Source of the DNA: an uncultured Lachnospiraceae bacterium | Lineage (GTDB): Bacteria > Bacillota > Clostridia > Lachnospirales > Lachnospiraceae | Length of the DNA: 9,320 nucleotides | Direction: 5' to 3' | Assembly: GCA_910583605.1 (NCBI GenBank) | Contig: CAJTXN010000030.1 | Span: forward strand, 1-9,320 | Shown here: piece by piece, positions 5,921 to 9,320 of the stretch | Position numbering within the stretch: position 1 is the first letter of the stretch | Layout of the letters: the number at the start of each line of letters is the position of its first letter | Notes under the pieces: model-generated | The model's database searches: none | Seen by the model: the letters and a program-made list of their open reading frames with translations, nothing else | Told to the model about the DNA's origin: nothing | Made by a program: the position numbers and the translations under genes

Positions 5921-6214
5921 ATGTTACAAATGAATCAACACTATGAACCAGAATTCAAGAAGAAGAGCGTCCGTCTTCATCTTGAGGAGGGAAGATCCCT
6001 CAAAAGTCTTGCTGCTGAATACGGTGTATCACATGCAAGTATTTCGAACTGGACAAAACAATTTCGTGAAGAATGCCAGACAAACGAAGAAGCCAAAGCC
6101 GATTATGATTTCATGAAGGAGAATCTCAAGCTTAAGAAACAGCTTGCGGAGCTCCAAAAGGAAAATGACTTCCTAAAAAAAGCGGCGGCATTCTTTGCGA
6201 AGGAAATCGATTAG
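5921..6214 (+). CDS. IS3-family transposase OrfA
   Basis: The DNA-binding subunit, 97 aa. Helix-turn-helix of the IS3 type: EPEFKKKSVRLHLEEGRSLK, then SLAAEYGVSHASISNWTKQF (residues about 29-48), followed by a leucine-zipper-like coiled coil (ENLKLKKQLAELQKENDFLKK). The ATG at 5921 has AGGAGG 9 nt upstream. A run of seven A at 6175-6181 near the end is a -1 slippery site leading into orfB. Intact. Confidence 0.93.
   Translation: MLQMNQHYEPEFKKKSVRLHLEEGRSLKSLAAEYGVSHASISNWTKQFREECQTNEEAKADYDFMKENLKLKKQLAELQKENDFLKKAAAFFAKEID
6175..6181 (+). promoter_or_regulatory. A7 programmed -1 frameshift site
   Basis: A-AAA-AAA in the orfA frame (CTA AAA AAA GCG). Slippage by -1 gives a frame open through SGGILCEGNRLEAYRFIQKY and joins OrfA to OrfB, as in other IS3 elements that make an OrfAB transposase. 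Confidence 0.72.
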
Positions 6215-7079
6215 AGGCTTATCGATTTATTCAAAAATACAATAGTGAGTTTGGTCTGCGCTGGCTTCTTAAGAAGTTCAATATTTATCCAAATGCTTAC
6301 TATAATTACTTAAAAAACCGAAAGGCTGATTATCATCGACACAAGGAGGAAATAAAAACCTCTATTCGTGAAATCTATCATTCTCATGGCGGCATTGCTG
6401 CTATCGAACCATTCATGCGTATCTTTGCCGTAAAGGGTACGATAGAAGTCGCTTAACCGTTCATAAATATATGAATACAAAAATGCAGCTTTTCTCGATC
6501 TCCAGAAAGAGAAAACCGGATTATGAACATGGCACTGCACACAAAGTATATGAAAACAAGCTCAATCAGGATTTTCATGCAGCTGAAATTAATCAAAAAT
6601 GGTGTACTGATTTTACCTGTCTGTTTTTAACAGATGGCAGTAAACGTTATAATTGTACGATTATTGATCTTCATGACCGAAGCGTTATCGCAAGTATAAC
6701 TGACAAAAACATAACAGCAGACCTGGCCAGAAGAACACTGGAAAAAGCTGTTAAATCCCAGCCTGGAATAGATTTAAGCAGGCTGCTGGTACATAGTGAC
6801 CAGGGGAGCCAGTACACTTCGAAAGAGTTCACAGAATTCTGTGAAGGTCTTGGAATAACCCAAAGCATGAGTAAAGCCGGATATCCTTATGATAATGCAC
6901 CGATGGAGAGATACTTCCATACACTAAAGAATGATCTTATCTATCAGCATTACTATCATACAGAAGAGGAACTCTATACTGCAGTTGAAGAATTTGCATA
7001 TGTACAATATAACCATGTACGTCCGCATTCTTATAATGATTACAAAACACCCTATGAGGCACACTATGGGATTGCATAA
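6182..7079 (+). pseudogene. IS3-family transposase OrfB (rve integrase), frameshifted
   Basis: The catalytic half of the transposase. The N-terminal part reads EAYRFIQKYNSEFGLRWLLK up to IYHSHGGIA; one base is missing at about 6400 and the frame continues as YRTIHAYLCRKGYDRSRLTVHKYM. The DDE core is intact: Asp in WCTDFT, Asp in LLVHSDQGSQYTS, Glu in NAPMERYFHTLK, with the closing YNHVRPH. The region from 6471 is open from an ATG, but without the N-terminal helices it is not expected to be active. A genuine deletion or a single-base assembly error are both possible. Confidence 0.85.
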
Positions 7080-7093
7080 ACCCTGTAGCAAAA

Positions 7094-7131
7094 ATTAGGT
7101 CGTAGTGTTACAAAAATGCTTGACCACAACA
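7094..7131. repeat. IS3-family right inverted repeat (IRR)
   Basis: 38 bp complementary to the left end at 29 positions, ending ...ACAACA. It starts 14 bp beyond the orfB stop. Confidence 0.85.
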
Positions 7132-7180
7132 GTATAACCCTAATTAAATATAGAATTCCCATTTCACCATGGTACAGATA

Positions 7181-7483
7181 CTATAACACATCTGGATTAT
7201 TACCAGAATAACTGCATATTTCAGGAAACTCTTTAGCCCAAAACTTAAAAATAATTAATCCCTCATCAAATTTCTCTGGGCAATCCTTAACTATTTTTAC
7301 ATAAAAAGTTAATTTGTTTTTCACCACCTCATCTCTTATATAAAATGGTAATTGTAATGGATTTTCATAGCCTATTTCCAAAACTTCTTTTTCCTTCATC
7401 TTAAAAATTTTTCTTCGCCATTCGCTCATTATACTGATTTCCATTGCAACATCACTAATAATTTTTTCATATATATCTTCCAT
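7181..7483 (-). CDS. Putative immunity protein of cassette B (100 aa)
   Basis: A small soluble protein (MEDIYEKIISDVAMEISIM..., ending SGNNPDVL) starting at the ATG 7481-7483 with GGAGGA (7488-7493) 4 nt upstream. It begins 14 nt after the stop of the cassette B toxin, the usual toxin-immunity spacing. It ends about 50 bp before the right end of the IS3 element. No named family recognised; the immunity role is inferred from position and size. Confidence 0.65.
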   Translation of the reverse strand: MEDIYEKIISDVAMEISIMSEWRRKIFKMKEKEVLEIGYENPLQLPFYIRDEVVKNKLTFYVKIVKDCPEKFDEGLIIFKFWAKEFPEICSYSGNNPDVL

Positions 7484-7497
7484 TGTATCCTCCGATA

Positions 7498-7806
7498 TTA
7501 ATCTGGTCTGTAACTATTCCATGAACTGTTCAAATATTGGTCAAATTTCTTTACAAAATCCATTTTCTGACTTTCTGCCAATGGAATATATCTACCTTTG
7601 CGAACTCGGTCATTAAAATTTGTGACTTTATTCATTGTTGTTACAATTTCTCCACTTTGCTCCAATATATGCACTCTTCCATTATTTCCTTGCACAACAT
7701 ATCTTCCATCATTCTGCATATATATTTTTGATGGTGTTTCTCTATTTACATCATTAATTGCATTACTAACATTCCTTCCTTGTGAACTTCTTATTTCTGC
7801 ATGCAT
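7498..7806 (-). pseudogene. Cassette B toxin, C-terminal part (frameshifted)
   Basis: The frame reads YTARNVTRSMHAEIRSSQGR from just after a TAG near 7832 and continues to a TAA at 7498-7500. The visible domain has RSSQGRNVSNAIND, the strand-rich YVVQGNNGRVHILEQSGEIV, and the terminus NSSWNSYRPD. The ATG at 7804-7806 has no Shine-Dalgarno. A preceding stretch in another frame (SSRVSTEGGNSIVY) fits as its N-terminal continuation, so at least one frameshift splits the original gene. It looks like a toxin tip because the putative immunity gene follows by 14 nt, but I do not know the activity. Confidence 0.6.
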
Positions 7807-7814
7807 ACTACGTG

Positions 7815-8117
7815 TTACGTTCCTAGCTGTATACTATTGAATTTCCTCCTTCTGTTGATACACGAGAACTCATTATTTTTTTGTTCAACAATGAAAAGTC
7901 TTCGTGGTCTTGTTGTATCTTCAATTCTAAAATAGTTACCATTTTTATCATATACAACACCTATTCCTGTTTCTAGATTGTTATATATTATCTTTCCTTT
8001 CGATGTAACTACAGGCTTAACATTTGGTGCAAATTTATTAATAGCTTCTTGCAAACTTGCATCTCCCCATTCATAAGAATATTTCGCTACACGTGTTGCA
8101 CCATTCTTTACAGTCAT
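7815..8117 (-). pseudogene. Cassette B toxin, N-terminal part (frameshifted)
   Basis: The open frame (continuing upstream of the ATG at 8115-8117 as HVVKIGRMTV) has NGATRVAKYSYEW, LQEAINKFAPNVKPV, GKIIYNNLETGIGVVYD and NGNYFRIEDTTRPRR, a pattern I associate with small toxin or toxin-adjacent domains in Rhs C-termini. After RPRRLF the sequence loses sense in this frame and plausibly continues in another (SLLNKKIMSSRVSTEGGN). There is no Shine-Dalgarno before 8117. Either one toxin gene with two frameshifts or two fused toxin remnants would explain the data. Confidence 0.6.
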
Positions 8118-8152
8118 TCTACCAATCTTGACAACATGACTATTTCATTAAG

Positions 8153-8187
8153 TACAGACCAGCCATGGTATACATAACTGGTCTGTA
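8153..8187. repeat. 10-bp perfect inverted repeat after cassette A
   Basis: Arms 8153-8162 (TACAGACCAG) and 8178-8187 with a 15-nt loop, 62 bp beyond the stop of the 239-aa gene. No T-run follows on the minus strand, so it is not a textbook terminator. The rest of 8118-8249 holds no gene I can support. Confidence 0.55.
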
Positions 8188-8249
8188 TTATAAAAATAAG
8201 ATTACAGATAGAAAAATGAGAGCGTTTCTTGCATATAATTTTTTCACCT

Positions 8250-8969
8250 TCAACTAAAAAATTTTATTAGTTCTTCATTTATTTCCCTATTTCTTGGTGA
8301 ATTTTTCTTTTTTAATCTAGATATAAATTCGTTTGACATATAAGCATTCACTTCATCTTTCCTTATTATCAGTGCAAATTCCGCACCTATCGAATCCACA
8401 CCATAACGGCATGCTATATCATGATTATTCTTACATTGATAAAAAATGTTAGGATAATCAATATCCTCATACTTATCAAATAAAACATAATTTAAAATTA
8501 ATTTTTTAATATCACTAATATCTTGAAAATAATCCCTTTTGCTCATAAAAGTTACATATTTTTTTTCTTTGAACTCAAGAATCTTCAACAAATCTTCAAG
8601 ATTATTCACGGTCGTTTTAGCTATTCCTGAATAATAATAGTTTCCATTGTACTCATGTTCTATTTCCAAACCTAATTCAAACCCCTGAATATCAAACGAA
8701 TCAGATACCCTTTTCCAGCATTTTTTATAATGTTCTACTTTAGAATTCTTATTTTTCACTTTTTCAGTAGCAATCAAATATATATATATTGAATCTGGCA
8801 TTGACAAGTCATTTAACAATTCATTCTTGCAATATTCCCAAAATTTTTCTTTATTGTAGTTTATTTCTGATATATTATAACTTATTACTGCAAGGTTATC
8901 TATTACTTTACCTGCTATCCATTCATAATAATTACTAATACTCTCACAATATTCTTTCCACCTTTTCAT
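8250..8969 (-). CDS. Putative immunity protein of cassette A (239 aa)
   Basis: An AT-rich, lysine- and tyrosine-rich cytosolic protein starting at the ATG 8967-8969. Its Shine-Dalgarno AAGGAG (8978-8983) overlaps the stop of the nuclease toxin (8982-8984), i.e. translation is coupled to the toxin. It is longer than most immunity proteins and might be two-domain: an N-terminal helical part (WKEYCESISNYYEWIAGKVI) and a C-terminal part with YGVDSIGAEFALIIRKDEV. No named family recognised. Immunity to the HNH-type toxin is inferred from the overlap. Confidence 0.65.
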   Translation of the reverse strand: MKRWKEYCESISNYYEWIAGKVIDNLAVISYNISEINYNKEKFWEYCKNELLNDLSMPDSIYIYLIATEKVKNKNSKVEHYKKCWKRVSDSFDIQGFELGLEIEHEYNGNYYYSGIAKTTVNNLEDLLKILEFKEKKYVTFMSKRDYFQDISDIKKLILNYVLFDKYEDIDYPNIFYQCKNNHDIACRYGVDSIGAEFALIIRKDEVNAYMSNEFISRLKKKNSPRNREINEELIKFFS

Positions 8970-8981
8970 ATAAACATCTCC

Positions 8982-9320
8982 TTAATAGTCAAAATGATTT
9001 CCAGTAGAATCATTGAAATGTGGTCCTCTATCTTGGGTTGGATCATCTGGAAACTTATGACCTTTTGCATCATCTCTAATTTCAACACCATTTTCAAATT
9101 CATATATTTTGCCTGGCTGTCTCTTACCCCTCTTATCTACGTTTGGTTTAACTTTTGGTTGTTCAGACATTGGAATGTTATTTTTCCTTTTAGCCTCCCT
9201 ATAAGCCCCATTTCTACCTGCTCCTTCTGGCGATAAATTTGGTGGTCTATTCCCTGTTGTTTTATCACTCTTATTCCCCGTAACTCCACATCCACCAACT
9301 TTATTCGCATTATGCACCAG
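8982..9320 (-). CDS. Hint end plus HNH/EndoVII-like nuclease toxin (cassette A, 5' partial)
   Basis: The frame runs in from the right edge with the end of a pretoxin-Hint domain (VHNANKVGGCGVTGNKSD), the same 58 bp as in cassette E. The toxin follows: GAGRNGAYREAKRKNNIPMS, PNVDKRGKRQPGKIYEF, then IRDDAKGHKFPDDP and RGPHFNDSTGNHFDY. The spacing of GH, PHFN and NHFDY histidines matches the HNH/Endonuclease VII fold polymorphic toxins (Tox-HNH type), which cut DNA; the exact subfamily is from memory. The protein ends immediately after the signature, as these toxins do. A GTG at 9315-9317 is in frame but is only the V of VHNA, not a real start. The putative immunity gene follows with overlapping Shine-Dalgarno. 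Confidence 0.75.
   Translation of the reverse strand: MVHNANKVGGCGVTGNKSDKTTGNRPPNLSPEGAGRNGAYREAKRKNNIPMSEQPKVKPNVDKRGKRQPGKIYEFENGVEIRDDAKGHKFPDDPTQDRGPHFNDSTGNHFDY
9263..9320. repeat. 58-bp direct repeat, copy 2 (Hint end/toxin linker)
   Basis: Identical to 3185-3242. It abuts the window edge, so the true repeat may extend into the rest of the Hint domain. Beyond it, the two toxin sequences have nothing obvious in common. Confidence 0.95.

Larger units (their letters stand above)
5855..7131 (+). mobile_element. IS3-family insertion sequence, 1277 bp
   Basis: A complete IS with orfA and orfB transposase frames in the -1 arrangement. Terminal inverted repeats 5855-5892 and 7094-7131 match at 29 of 38 positions, with blocks TGTTGTG, TTGTAACA and CGACCTAAT, and the ends are 5'-TG...CA-3' as usual in this family. 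The length is normal for IS3. No 3-5 bp target duplication is visible (AAA before 5855, GTA after 7131), which suggests rearrangement or deletion after insertion. It lies on the strand opposite to all toxin cassettes. OrfB carries a frameshift, so this copy is probably inactive on its own. Confidence 0.9.

Noticed and set aside
7132..7180. TACCATGG shared by the segment after the cassette B antidote and the segment after the cassette A antidote
   Set aside because: Only about 8 bp match; too short to claim a repeated cassette boundary.

Overview
The window looks like an accessory region of a low-to-moderate-GC Firmicute, probably a gut Clostridia/Lachnospiraceae-type bacterium. This is inferred from the YD-repeat style, the strong AGGAGG-type ribosome binding sites, the TTG/GTG starts and the AT-rich immunity genes; no rRNA or housekeeping gene is present to prove it. 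Almost everything except two insertion sequences lies on the minus strand, so the biological order runs from base 9320 down to base 1.

The region is a graveyard or reservoir of polymorphic-toxin cassettes linked to an Rhs/YD-repeat protein. In minus-strand order it holds: (A) the end of a pretoxin-Hint protein with an HNH/EndoVII-like nuclease toxin (8982-9320), followed by a 239-aa putative immunity gene (8250-8969); (B) a frameshift-broken toxin (7498 to about 8144) with a 100-aa putative immunity gene (7181-7483); (C) an orphan 128-aa putative immunity gene (5447-5833) whose toxin is missing, with an IS3-family element (5855-7131) just upstream of its Shine-Dalgarno; (D) an Rhs C-terminal segment with a nonsense codon and a frameshift, leading into an unrecognised His-rich toxin (4495 to about 5361), separated by an IS110-family remnant (to about 4494) from a 155-aa putative immunity gene (3545-4012); (E) a small Rhs scrap (3446-3535) joined out of frame to a truncated Hint domain plus toxin (2823-3452), followed by a 95-aa putative immunity gene (2523-2810) and a frameshifted small ORF (2318-2490). 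Next comes an HUH/rolling-circle-type Rep gene (1237-2064) with large hairpins upstream. It is joined directly to a GC-richer Rhs YD-repeat reading frame (1-1258) that runs off the left edge.

The toxin pieces lack convincing starts, whereas every putative immunity gene has a clean Shine-Dalgarno, in cassettes A, B and E overlapping or just after the preceding toxin stop. This fits displaced ('orphan') toxin modules that can recombine onto a full-length Rhs gene through shared Rhs/Hint sequence while their immunity genes stay translatable. A 58-bp perfect direct repeat at the Hint end (3185-3242 and 9263-9320) and a 50/54-bp Rhs repeat (3446-3499 and 4969-5022) are the visible homology for such exchange. 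Function assignments come from motif recognition only; no database search was possible.
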